Source: Blattamonas nauphoetae
Taxonomy: Eukaryota; Preaxostyla; Oxymonadida
Direction of reading: 5' to 3'
Length of the DNA stretch: 64,000 nucleotides
Assembly (NCBI GenBank): GCA_033064195.1
Contig: JARBJD010000004.1
Coordinates: 434,001 to 498,000 of the forward strand
The stretch's first letter is position 1, and each line of letters opens with the position of its first letter. Shown piece by piece: positions 55,800 through 64,000 of the stretch. Made by a program: the position numbers and the translations under genes. Under the pieces are notes generated by a model. The model did no database searches. It saw only the letters and a list, made by a program, of their open reading frames with translations, and was not told the DNA's origin.

Positions 55800-57132
55800 A
55801 TGATTCATTTCAGATAGCCCAAAAGAACGCTTTGAGTGTTTAATTGCCTCCACAGAATCAGCAATTGCCGTGGTACATGGGATGTTGATCGACACGAAGA
55901 ACCAGACACAACGCCACGACCTCACTTTGGCAGGGTTCGTTGAATCTCCAGCCTCAACCATCACCTCACTCAAATCAATGGTTCAAAAAAAGGACCAAGT
56001 ACATCGATACAGTCTTGAAGAACGTTGACACTCGCTTCCCATCCTTTCCCGTTCTTCTCTGCTTTTCGATTTTCAATCCAATCGAAATTGGACAACATGC
56101 ACGAGTTCAAAAATGGGGATTGGCCGACAATGAAACATTGTTCAAGAAATTCTCTTCCAGCCTGCCAAATCCAACTCTCGACTATTTTGAAAGTGATTGC
56201 TCTCTCATGAAACGCGAATTGAGCTATTCATTCAATTCCACCAATTCTGAGAACAGTCTCAATCTTTTTGAAACCCCAAAAAACACTATAGTTGGTTTCA
56301 TTTTTATCAAAGTCTTCCAATGAATGTTCAAATTTTAAGTTATGTCGAGAGTTCGAGTCGAATGATGAGGAGGTGTCTTCTGAGACAGTTTCTGTGAAGC
56401 GGTATTCAAGTTTCAAGCCTTGGAGCGAACCAATTGAGGACGGACGTGAAATATTGGGGATGATTTCAAATTTTGGAAATACCAACTATGACTGAGCAGC
56501 TTTGTGACATTGGGAAAGTCAGAAGAAGTCGTTTGACAAAACGCGCATTCGAAGCCATTATGAAAATCTGGGAGACTGATCCGTGCGACTGAAGCTTTCA
56601 CCTCATCACAAAGTCGTGCTGGTGTCCAGACGTTCTGAAAAGGATCAAGGAGGTCCAGAATGGTTTGCACCGATTGGTGAAATCACTGAAAAATCCTACA
56701 ACAATTTTGAGAAAGAGACAAAATGTGCAGAAGGATGTTCTGGACATCTGTAAAAAGCCGGAAATCCAAGCTATTGATGTCGAATGAGTTCGAGTTGTTC
56801 AATGAAGCCAAAAGACACCTTCAAAATCCGAGTTGTCGCCGAGTGAGTTCGAGTTGTTCATGTATTTCATCGTGGACAACTCCACGAAGAGCTGCACCTG
56901 TCAAACACAATCGATCTCTTCGGCGGATTCTTGATCATGATGTATCGTGAAGTGACAATCTATGACAGTTCTCCCTTCAAGACACCGATTTTTTGGAAGT
57001 GAACGTGCGGCGCGTTTGGCCTAGCGGAGGTCAACCACTCTGTCGACTGTTGTGCTTGGGGTTCGACTCCCGCCGAGCACAACTTTTTTGCCACTACTTA
57101 GAGTTTTTTGGCCCAGAAAGTCCACCCTTACC
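55800..57132 (+). mobile_element. hAT element remnant with transposase fragment
   Basis: Frame 55940-56323 reads KYIDTVLKNVDTRFPSFPVL and then FSIFNP, the segment typical of hAT transposases just before the C-terminal dimerisation region. Upstream, 55812-55985 in another frame (LIASTESAIAVVHGML) fits the same protein, so the gene is frameshifted. The right end (to 57132, GGCCCAGAAAGTCCACCCTT) matches the terminal repeat of the 481-bp element at 50154, inverted. The left terminal repeat was not found, so the 5' boundary is uncertain and the element is probably truncated. Confidence 0.6.
57005..57082 (+). other. tRNA-like sequence with Pol III A and B boxes, copy 2
   Basis: Near-identical to 50204-50281 in opposite orientation, with the same A and B boxes and a T run at 57084-57088 that could stop Pol III. 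Secondary structure is degenerate: only four acceptor pairs in a row, GTGC/GCAC. Confidence 0.5.
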
Positions 57133-57219
57133 AGCGGAAACATGAATAATGTGTATTAGCGATCCCGAAAGTGAGATCAAAGAAAGAAGTGCTGATCAGG
57201 CCCAAATACAGTCGAATTA

Positions 57220-57574
57220 CAGGGTGATTCAGAAGTAATGGTCTTTCATGGGGCCGATCACCTTCGGACGAAAATCCATATGAAGCACCAAGAATCTTTC
57301 TCATCTTCGTACGGCTTAGGCTTTTTGTTTTTAATCATTTCATGTCTACCAGGTTGATAATTATGTTCAGCTGACAGAGAAAAGGAGGTGGACCGAAAAG
57401 ATTTTTCTCTGTTTTACTGCTTCCACGGACTGATAATCAACCTGGTAGACATGAAATGATTAAAAACAAAAAGCCTAAGCCGTACGAAGATGCGAATGAT
57501 TATTGATGCTTCATATGGATTTTCGTCCGTAGTTGATCCGCCCCATGAAAGACCATTACTTCTGAATCACCCTG
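57220..57574. mobile_element. TA-flanked hairpin MITE, 355 bp
   Basis: Two arms of about 145 bp start CAGGGTGATTCAGAAGTAAT and are nearly perfect inverted repeats around a short loop (about 57375-57430). TA lies on both sides (57218-57219 and 57575-57576). This is the typical form of a Tc1/mariner-mobilised MITE. No frame inside. Confidence 0.88.
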
Positions 57575-57752
57575 TACACCGACCAAAAGCAGACACGCCA
57601 ATTTGCCAGGTCATTCATGGATAACCAATAATTCTTCTTCATCTCCAACGGCTCGTTTCCTCCCGGATCTGATCTTGTCGCTGGTCTTCTGGTGAGAGAC
57701 ATTCTCAAGTACGGGTAGGATCAACTTCTCTTCTCTCTCCCTTTTTCTGTTT

Positions 57753-59522
57753 TTGCGTATAGGCCTCACCCACCACTTCTTGATGTTTCTTCTGTTGTCT
57801 CACCATCTTTTTGAGATCATCTTCTCCAACCAACTGGAATCTGAGTCGAACAACAAATCGTCAGATACAGCAGCTACTGATTCTTCACTCCCCTTTTCGT
57901 TCCCTCCACAGTCTCTTTCCGAGTTGGACAGACTGGAATCACATATTCGATCAGGATATCTGTTCCCAGAGTGGTTTATCTCGCAAACACTCTCCAAATT
58001 CGAATCAGCATTCAACGACACGCCTCCAATCCTATCACTGCCAAGCGACCACTGGACTCAAGGCACACACATTTGTGATCATTCGACTCACATTATTGGA
58101 GATCTGGATGGAAATCTGACATCGCTTCTCACGATTCTTCGCGAAACTGGTTTGGATTCGTTATGATTGATCTTCTTTCTTTCTCCCTGTCATCTTCATC
58201 ACTCCTCTCCTTCATTCTTCTCTCTCTTTTCTTTGTCAGGATTGCCTTCAGATACGAACCGTTTCGTCTTTCTGGGAAACATGATTGGGAACTCGCCCAC
58301 GTCGCTGGAGACACTTCTGCTTCTGTTTTCACTCAAATTGGAGCACTCGTCGAGTATTGTGCTGATTCTTGGTCGGAACGAACACTCAGCCATCTCCGCA
58401 ACGAACTCCACTGCCAACCTCCACTTTTTCTCAAAATATGCAGGTAATTCAACAGCCGAAACTCAGCACTCGCCTTCTGCATTGTCTGACCAACTTTCCG
58501 CAGCCTTGACCACCCTCCCTCTCGGATTGGTCATCGAACGACTCACTCCAAACGAGCAGCTCAGAATGGACCTCGGAGGATTATACAAAAAAGATAAACC
58601 TTACCGTCGCTTTTTCAAGTGGAACCGCATCGATTCTATAGATCTCTCGCAGAACTTGCTGCTTGTGGACAGTGGATTCCCAATCACAGATTCAACGGAA
58701 TCCGACTTTAAGAAATTGCAGCTGAAAGACCTGAACACGACCGAAATGAAGAAGACGCTTTTGGGGATGCGCAGGAATGGAACGGGGATGGAAGGGAAGG
58801 AGGAGCAGGACCGCCTCTCGTTCATCTCCCAAATCCTCCACAACAAACCTTCCAACTCCTCACAGCTCTTCCATCGCGAGAGAGAAATCGACTATTCACG
58901 TTCATCTGACGATTACGACATCATTCCGAGCCAGCCTGCTTCACACAATGACAGAAGCAAACCGCACCAAAAACACCGTCTTCGTATCCTTAATTTGTTC
59001 AGGGGCGGCGAGTCAACCCATTCTGAGAGACCAAAGCCCAAACGACGGATATTTCCACTGCGGAGTTCTGAAGAGGATATTCCGACTTGTTTTAGTTGGT
59101 TTAATCCCATTATCGAACATCCTCTTCCCAATCCGGATTTATTGGAATTCATGGAGAGTCTCAAGCGAATGCTCGATATATACAATCTCAGACGACCAGA
59201 CATCAATACACCAGCATTTTTCATCAAAGAAGAGCAGACGACGGGTTTTTTGGAGACTAACAACGTTTCGATGCTCATCCGTGCCGACGAGAGCCTCCCG
59301 AGTGGGTATTCACTCGCCCATTCGAAGTCCATCATCTCGATTGGCGCCGCTTCGACAGCAGACGGAAGTCCTCGTCTCTGTTTCCTGTCTCTCACATTCC
59401 GCAAACACTTCTTGTTTCGGAATAAATCATATTCTGAGTATCGTCCAGTCCTGATTGCTCGACGAATTCTTGTTGATGAAAGTGTGAAGATGGATTTGCC
59501 TTTGACACACCAAGAATTTTGA
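57753..59522 (+). CDS. PPP-like pseudophosphatase with N-terminal signal/anchor (2 exons)
   Basis: An intron at 58150-58239 (GTTTGG...GTCAG) joins two exons into 559 residues. The N-terminus is hydrophobic (HHFLMFLLLSHHLFEIIF), a signal peptide or anchor. The order of motifs follows PPP phosphatases but every catalytic one is altered: GDLDGN for GDxHGN, GNMIGNS for GDxVDRG, GRNEHS for GNHE, VDSGFPI for the HGG segment and IRADES for RGHE. The metal ligands are therefore gone and catalysis is not expected. A 180-residue polar insert (58700-59080) carries basic and serine-rich stretches. It is probably a secreted or membrane regulatory decoy; divergence rather than decay is favoured because the frame is intact. 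A broken duplicate of its start lies at 50073. Confidence 0.75.
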
Positions 59523-59645
59523 CTTTTTGCGTTGTCGTTTGTCGGAACCGGTGATGGGTTTGTGTGTTCGATTTGTTGCGTAGAGACGCAGTCGTTTTCG
59601 GATAACTTGTCGAAAGGGACTGATCGTTACGAATCTTTGAATAAG

Positions 59646-60323
59646 ATGGAACCAGTTGTTGAATTCCTTGTGAAGGTATTTTTTTGTGTGTTTGTGTTCA
59701 TCCTGCATCTATTCTCATTCATCACTCAGATTTTGGTGTTTGGAGGTGAAAACTCTCGAACGACGGATATCATCCGAAAGTACACGAATCACTCGTCGCG
59801 AAGCCGAACAGAAGAACACGACGGCGTGACATACTATTTCCAGGCTCTACATGGACCAAACAAGAACACGATTCTCCAAATTGTTGATCTGCCTGTGAAT
59901 GTGTCTGAAGAACAAATCAAAGTGTGCTGATCCGATTTTGAGACATTGTGTGTAGGTTCATGCAGCTGGTGTGAAAGGAGCGATTTTTGTTCAGGGTTGG
60001 GGTGACGATCGACTTGCGACCTTTGTTGAGCAAAAAGCCCTACTGAACACGATTGCAGCTACAGAGGGAACCCCAACGCCGATTCCTGCAGTTTTTGTTC
60101 GATTCATTGTTTGTGTTATGTTATGATATTCTATTCAGCCGGACAACATTCGAGTTTCACTAAACCCCACTCACCTCGACAAGATGTGTGAAGAAAATGG
60201 GTTCCTGGGATGGTTTGAGGGATTTTTGATGATTCTTTTCGATTTAGGAATCACGTTAGTTTGAGTTCGAATGTGAACATCGACAAGCCGTTCTCAATGA
60301 TTGGAAAAGCGATTCTGCAATAA
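59646..60323 (+). CDS. Rab32-like small GTPase relative lacking nucleotide-binding motifs (5 exons)
   Basis: Introns 59676-59729, 59922-59955, 60109-60138 (30 bp) and 60213-60247 give 174 residues, the size of a Rab G domain. The fold order is Rab-like: KILVFGGENSRTTDIIRKYTN (strand 1, P-loop, helix 1), ILQIVDLPVN (WDTAGQ position), VHAAGVKGAIFV, PIPAVFV (just before NKxD), then LDKMCEENGFLGW and VNIDKPFSM, as in the Rab32/38 group. The P-loop GKS is replaced by SRT, DxxG by DLPV and NKxD by unrelated sequence, and there is no C-terminal prenylation cysteine. It should neither bind GTP normally nor be lipidated. It is 124 bp downstream of the pseudophosphatase on the same strand. All introns keep frame, so it is likely expressed. 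Confidence 0.7.
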
Positions 60324-61060
60324 TATCAGCACCAATCCCTCCACATACGGGTCTATCTTTGATGTAGTATCGACAGAATGAGATTCACCATTCTTTTTTC
60401 TCGCCACCATGCATTTAGTCTTAATTGTTCATTGTTCCATTTGAGCGAATATTTTTGTAATGACACACTGGTGGTCATTTATTTTTTTCACATTTCAGCT
60501 TTGTACTAATTGTTTTGACTCCTTTTTTTGAACAAGGACGGATCATCGAAGGTTTTTTCAGGATCGAACCAGAGAAAACTTTTTTCGTCTTTCATCTCGA
60601 TTGATTCGTTTTTATTGATTCTCTCTCATAGAATCGGTTTTTTTAGATGGATTTCATCATTGAGAAGCTTTTTGAGATGTTTTGAAACAAAATAGGGTAA
60701 TAAAATGGCTAGGTCAAAAAACAGTGAAATCTGTTGTGATCAAAACAAAAACGAAAGATTTCACCCCTCACATGTTTAGTGAACATCTAAACGGCAATTA
60801 GACGAAAAAAAGTTTTTTGTCACCAACTATAGTGTGGTGTGTCTTTTCAAAATAATTCGCTCATTTTACATCGTTAATTGCATGTTCAGATGATGTCTGT
60901 CTCGCCAAAAATCCCCCAAAACCTGCACGAATCCAACCACATGTGTGAAATCGATAAAGAACAAAAAGAAGACCATCTGATACTTCTGAAATGAAGAACT
61001 AGTCCCGTCTTGAGAAAGGGGGGGAAATAAGGACAAGAACACAAAATAAATGAAGAAAAA
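60324..61060. other. Intergenic between convergent genes, nothing recognised
   Basis: About 740 bp, AT-rich with T and A runs on both strands. It would include the 3' ends of two convergent transcripts. No repeat or RNA gene seen. Confidence 0.5.
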
Positions 61061-64000
61061 CTAAGCAGGAGTATATCGAGGCTGAGCCTGTGAATGTGGA
61101 GATGCAATCACGGGTCTTGCCTTCTCTTTACTCGAGCGAGGTGTGCTTACGAGCGGAGGAAGCGAATTAGGCGACTTCGATCTTCGCTCCCATCCTGAAG
61201 AGTCGGGTCGAGGACGAGTCGATGTTGGAGTGGTCATCTGCGACGAGTGTGGGGTTGTCAGAAGCTGACTGTGCAGGCTCTCGTTCTCGACTCGCATGTG
61301 CTCCAATTGAGAGATCAGCTTTCGGTTGGTGTCTCGTTCTTGTGCCTCTCTTGCCAGAGCTGCTTCCTCGCTTCTGCGGATTTCCATCAACTTCGTCGCC
61401 AACTCGTTCTCATCGCCTCTCATCAATGCAATCATCGCCAGATTCTGATTTTGGGCAGAAATGAGTGAGGTTCGAGTGGATCGAAGTGTCACAACAAGAC
61501 GAGCGTTTTCTGCTTCCAGACTGTCCGTTCGCGATTTCCCTTCTCGTCGCTCGTTTTCCAATGCGCCTCGCAGCATCCGCTCCTTCTCTTTCTGTTTGTC
61601 CATCTCCATCGCCAGCTGTCGCAGACGAGCCTGGAATTCCAATCCTTCTTCCTCTCTCTTCCTCGCCGCTTCTTCTCTGATTGCGATTTCTCGTCGAGCG
61701 AACTCTTCTTCTCTCTGTTTCGCATCATTCGCCAGGAACTGTTCCTGCTCCAACTCCATCATCCGCAGTTGCACGCGATTCCTTTCGTCCTTCTGCTCCT
61801 TCGCCTTCCTTCGGTCTCTCCACTCCGCCTCGTCCTTTTCTTGATTCCGACGAAGCTGAGAGATTCTGTCCTCTTCGTCCAAAAGTTGTTTCTTCTTCTC
61901 GCTCAGCATGACTTCGTCGATGGTTCGAGCTTCTTCCTGTTTCCGCTGCAGTTCTGCCAACTCACTCCTCGCTTCCTCGTTCTTCCTTCGATCAACCAAC
62001 ACCACAATCCGTTCCTGCTCCAAATCCTGTTTCTGTCTTGTCTGTTCCGCAAGACTCTCCTCTTCCATCTCTTTCACTTTCTCCCTCTCCTCCTCCACAC
62101 GAACCATCCTTCCCAAAATATCTTCCATCATCATCACTCGTTGCATGTCTTCCCACTCCCTTCGCGCTTCCGTCTCAGAGTCCAGTTGTGTCATCGCTAC
62201 AGACGAAATCGCTTTCTGTCCATCCAAATCAGCTTCAGCCATTCCTCTCCATTCAGCGAACTTTTCGAGTTGTTGCTCTTCCAATCGTTGGAGACGAGAG
62301 AGACCATCTTCAAGCTCGAAAGCTGCCCGTTCGTCTTGTTTCTTTTCGGCCCACGCTTTGCTGTCTTCTCGCTCCATTCTCATTCGTTCCACTTCCTCCA
62401 CGCGAGCCTGCTCTCTCCTCTTCCGCTCCTCTTCTTCTCTCAACCTCTCTTCTTGCACGATCAGCATTTGAGCGTTGATCTGTGACGACTGCTCTCTCAT
62501 CGCTGACTCCTCTTTCTCCATCTCCTCTGCTTTCATTCCCTGGCGAGCGTACAAGTCTTCCTGCCCCATTTTCAACATTTCTGCTTCTTCCGCCAGACCC
62601 TGCTCCAGCTCTTCCTGTTCTCGAAGAACAATTCGTTCCCGCTCTGAGAGATCTTCAGCCATCATCAACGACACTTCTCGAATCCTGTCTCGCTCTCTCC
62701 GCAGGTCCTCTTTCTCTCGTTCAATCATCGCTTCCTTCTCTTTCAGTTGGAGTTCTAGTTCGCGAAGTGAAAATTGGAGAAGAACTGTGGAGTGCCTGTC
62801 TTGTTCCAACATGTCTCCACGTTCTTTCTTCTCAACTTCCGACATTTTCGCGATCATCGCAAGTCTTTCTTCTTCCTGTCTCTTCTTCTCCTTCTCTTCC
62901 TCCTCCTTCCTCGCCTTCTCATCTTCAATCGCTTGGAGATCAGCCTCACTCAACACAAACGGGTTGACTCCACCCTGATGAGCCCCCCAATTCAAATGCT
63001 GTTCAACGCCCATCACAACTGGCCCTTTCTCTGCCTTCTCTCCATCAAACATTGACACTTCATCCATTTCAGTCTCGTTCAGCTGTTCGTCAACCACAGC
63101 GTATTTCCATCCTCTCCTTTCAATATATCCTCCTTTCATTTCCTCCGCTTCCGACACTGCCATGTCCACCAGCTCCTCCACTTCGCACGCAAACACCACT
63201 TTCGACAGTGTTGGATCTCCTTCCACCTTTCCGTTCTTTTGAAGGGAGAGGAGGGTCACTGGAGCGGATTGGGCGTGGGAGAGAAGAAGTGGCTTGGCAT
63301 ATACGTCGAAGACCAGTTCTCCATCTCCTTTATTCTGTTCTTCCATCTTCTTCTTCTCTTTTGCTGTTTTCTCGGCGAGTTCTTCGTCGGTGTGGTGTTT
63401 GACGAGAACAGAAGGACAGACTGCGAATGCTCGCATTCCTAACACATCGTTCAGTCTCTTTTCCTTCTTCCATCGTTCTTCAACAATTTTCGTTTGGGCC
63501 GTTGCTGCTTGATCTCCTCGAACCACAAAATGTGTCGAAAAGTCGAACAATTCCACAGCAACAGTCATTTCCTGTGCTGCTTTCTTCAACGCTTCTTCAA
63601 CTTTCTTGTATTTCGCTTCTTCCTTTTTGAAATCCGCCATTTTAGGGTTTGGTTTGTCCGGCAGAATCGGCTTCCCGGGACACGAAATTTGGGTCGAAAA
63701 TGTGGTCACTCCGTCGAACGTGGTGTTGAAATGGAGACCGAGCAAGCCCGCAATGGGTTCAGGAAGCTTCAAAACTGAAGTTTGTGGGATCAACTTCGCT
63801 GATGAGAAGACTTCGTCAGGTTTGTCAGCAGAGGCTTTAACAAAGGAATCCTGTTCGATCTGAAGTTCTTCGCTTGTTTTGGAGATCGGATTAGAAGCGT
63901 CTGGAAGTGACTGGTACGACACTGTTGAGAAGACGATTGGTTGGCTTGTTTCAGGTTTCTGTAACGCCTGAGTGGCACTAGCTTCAAATTTGCCTGTTTT
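61061..64000 (-). CDS. Long coiled-coil protein, N-terminus outside the window
   Basis: The frame is open to the window edge: sequence upstream of the first internal start codon at 63922 stays in frame to 64000. At least 979 residues are present. The first 330 are mixed alpha/beta, with segments such as LGLHFNTTFDGVTTFSTQ, ELFDFSTHFVVRGD and GELVFDVYAKPLLLSHA that suggest two beta-sandwich domains I cannot name. From about 63000 down to 61250 it is an almost continuous E/K/R/Q-rich coiled coil (EEEKEKKRQEEERLAMIAKM style). It ends in a short P/S/T-rich tail with HSQAQPRYTPA. A cytoskeletal or flagellar structural role is plausible from form alone. No stop within dozens of glutamine codons. 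Confidence 0.8.
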   Translation of the reverse strand, partial: KTGKFEASATQALQKPETSQPIVFSTVSYQSLPDASNPISKTSEELQIEQDSFVKASADKPDEVFSSAKLIPQTSVLKLPEPIAGLLGLHFNTTFDGVTTFSTQISCPGKPILPDKPNPKMADFKKEEAKYKKVEEALKKAAQEMTVAVELFDFSTHFVVRGDQAATAQTKIVEERWKKEKRLNDVLGMRAFAVCPSVLVKHHTDEELAEKTAKEKKKMEEQNKGDGELVFDVYAKPLLLSHAQSAPVTLLSLQKNGKVEGDPTLSKVVFACEVEELVDMAVSEAEEMKGGYIERRGWKYAVVDEQLNETEMDEVSMFDGEKAEKGPVVMGVEQHLNWGAHQGGVNPFVLSEADLQAIEDEKARKEEEEKEKKRQEEERLAMIAKMSEVEKKERGDMLEQDRHSTVLLQFSLRELELQLKEKEAMIEREKEDLRRERDRIREVSLMMAEDLSERERIVLREQEELEQGLAEEAEMLKMGQEDLYARQGMKAEEMEKEESAMREQSSQINAQMLIVQEERLREEEERKRREQARVEEVERMRMEREDSKAWAEKKQDERAAFELEDGLSRLQRLEEQQLEKFAEWRGMAEADLDGQKAISSVAMTQLDSETEARREWEDMQRVMMMEDILGRMVRVEEEREKVKEMEEESLAEQTRQKQDLEQERIVVLVDRRKNEEARSELAELQRKQEEARTIDEVMLSEKKKQLLDEEDRISQLRRNQEKDEAEWRDRRKAKEQKDERNRVQLRMMELEQEQFLANDAKQREEEFARREIAIREEAARKREEEGLEFQARLRQLAMEMDKQKEKERMLRGALENERREGKSRTDSLEAENARLVVTLRSTRTSLISAQNQNLAMIALMRGDENELATKLMEIRRSEEAALAREAQERDTNRKLISQLEHMRVENESLHSQLLTTPHSSQMTTPTSTRPRPDSSGWERRSKSPNSLPPLVSTPRSSKEKARPVIASPHSQAQPRYTPA

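Noticed and set aside
57005-57082. Functional tRNA gene
   Set aside because: A and B boxes are good, but the acceptor, T and anticodon stems do not pair properly and the copy sits in transposon DNA.
61061-64000. Non-standard genetic code with TAA/TAG as glutamine, known in some oxymonads
   Set aside because: Nearly 8,000 codons of long frames, including this glutamine-rich coiled coil, contain no in-frame TAA or TAG, and several genes end sensibly at TAA or TAG.
1-64000. CRISPR arrays, bacterial operon signals, reverse transcriptase or capsid genes
   Set aside because: None seen. Spliceosomal introns and gene families mark the window as eukaryotic, and all recognised mobile elements are DNA transposons.

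Overview
This window looks like a nuclear contig from an oxymonad-type flagellate (Preaxostyla; Blattamonas or Monocercomonoides would fit). That assignment is inferred from gene families I recall from those genomes, not from a search. The families are giant pectin-lyase-fold surface proteins ending in a transmembrane segment and a kinase-like tail, Ser/Thr kinases with a SPRY-like tail, TmcB/TmcC-like multi-TM proteins, armadillo-like repeat proteins and expanded PPP phosphatases. Genes are dense and lie on both strands. Introns are very short (29 to 102 bp, one near 235 bp), mostly with GT-TTG, GT-CTG or GT-GTG donors and TTCAG/TGCAG acceptors. Nearly 8,000 codons of long intact frames, including a glutamine-rich coiled-coil protein, contain no in-frame TAA or TAG, so the standard code is in use here.

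Layout: 1-1773 has no firm gene. At 1774-5922 is an Ig-like/pectin-lyase surface protein without signal peptide or anchor. At 6133-8513 (minus) is a seven-exon kinase with a SPRY-like tail, and at 8752-15126 a four-exon TmcB-like membrane protein. 15635-20489 holds armadillo-like genes: one with an in-frame stop, then a tandem pair of paralogues, the second frameshifted. 20694-34837 is one very large PPP phosphatase gene cut into four pieces by three DNA transposons. 35043-40286 (minus) has a repeat protein and a large helical-repeat gene with an in-frame TAA, separated by an inverted-repeat element. 40460-49015 is a 2,851-residue pectin-lyase/TM/pseudokinase protein. 49016-57752 is a transposon and pseudogene graveyard: MITEs, hAT pieces with a tRNA-like sequence, a DDE_1 relic and a decayed pectin-lyase gene. 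57753-60323 encodes a secreted or membrane PPP-like pseudophosphatase followed by a small Rab-like pseudo-GTPase. 61061 to the window end (minus) is a long coiled-coil protein whose N-terminus lies outside.

The main discovery is the phosphatase locus. A 1.39-kb MULE-type element, a 5.55-kb MULE and a 2.17-kb Tc1/mariner element sit in one gene. Each is flanked by a target-site duplication, and removing each with one duplication copy rejoins the same reading frame. The large MULE carries, besides its transposase, about 2.9 kb of a TmcB-like host gene in opposite orientation, so it looks like an autonomous gene-capturing (Pack-MULE-like) element. A second theme is catalytically dead signalling enzymes: a pseudokinase, a pseudophosphatase and a GTPase with no recognisable nucleotide-binding motifs.
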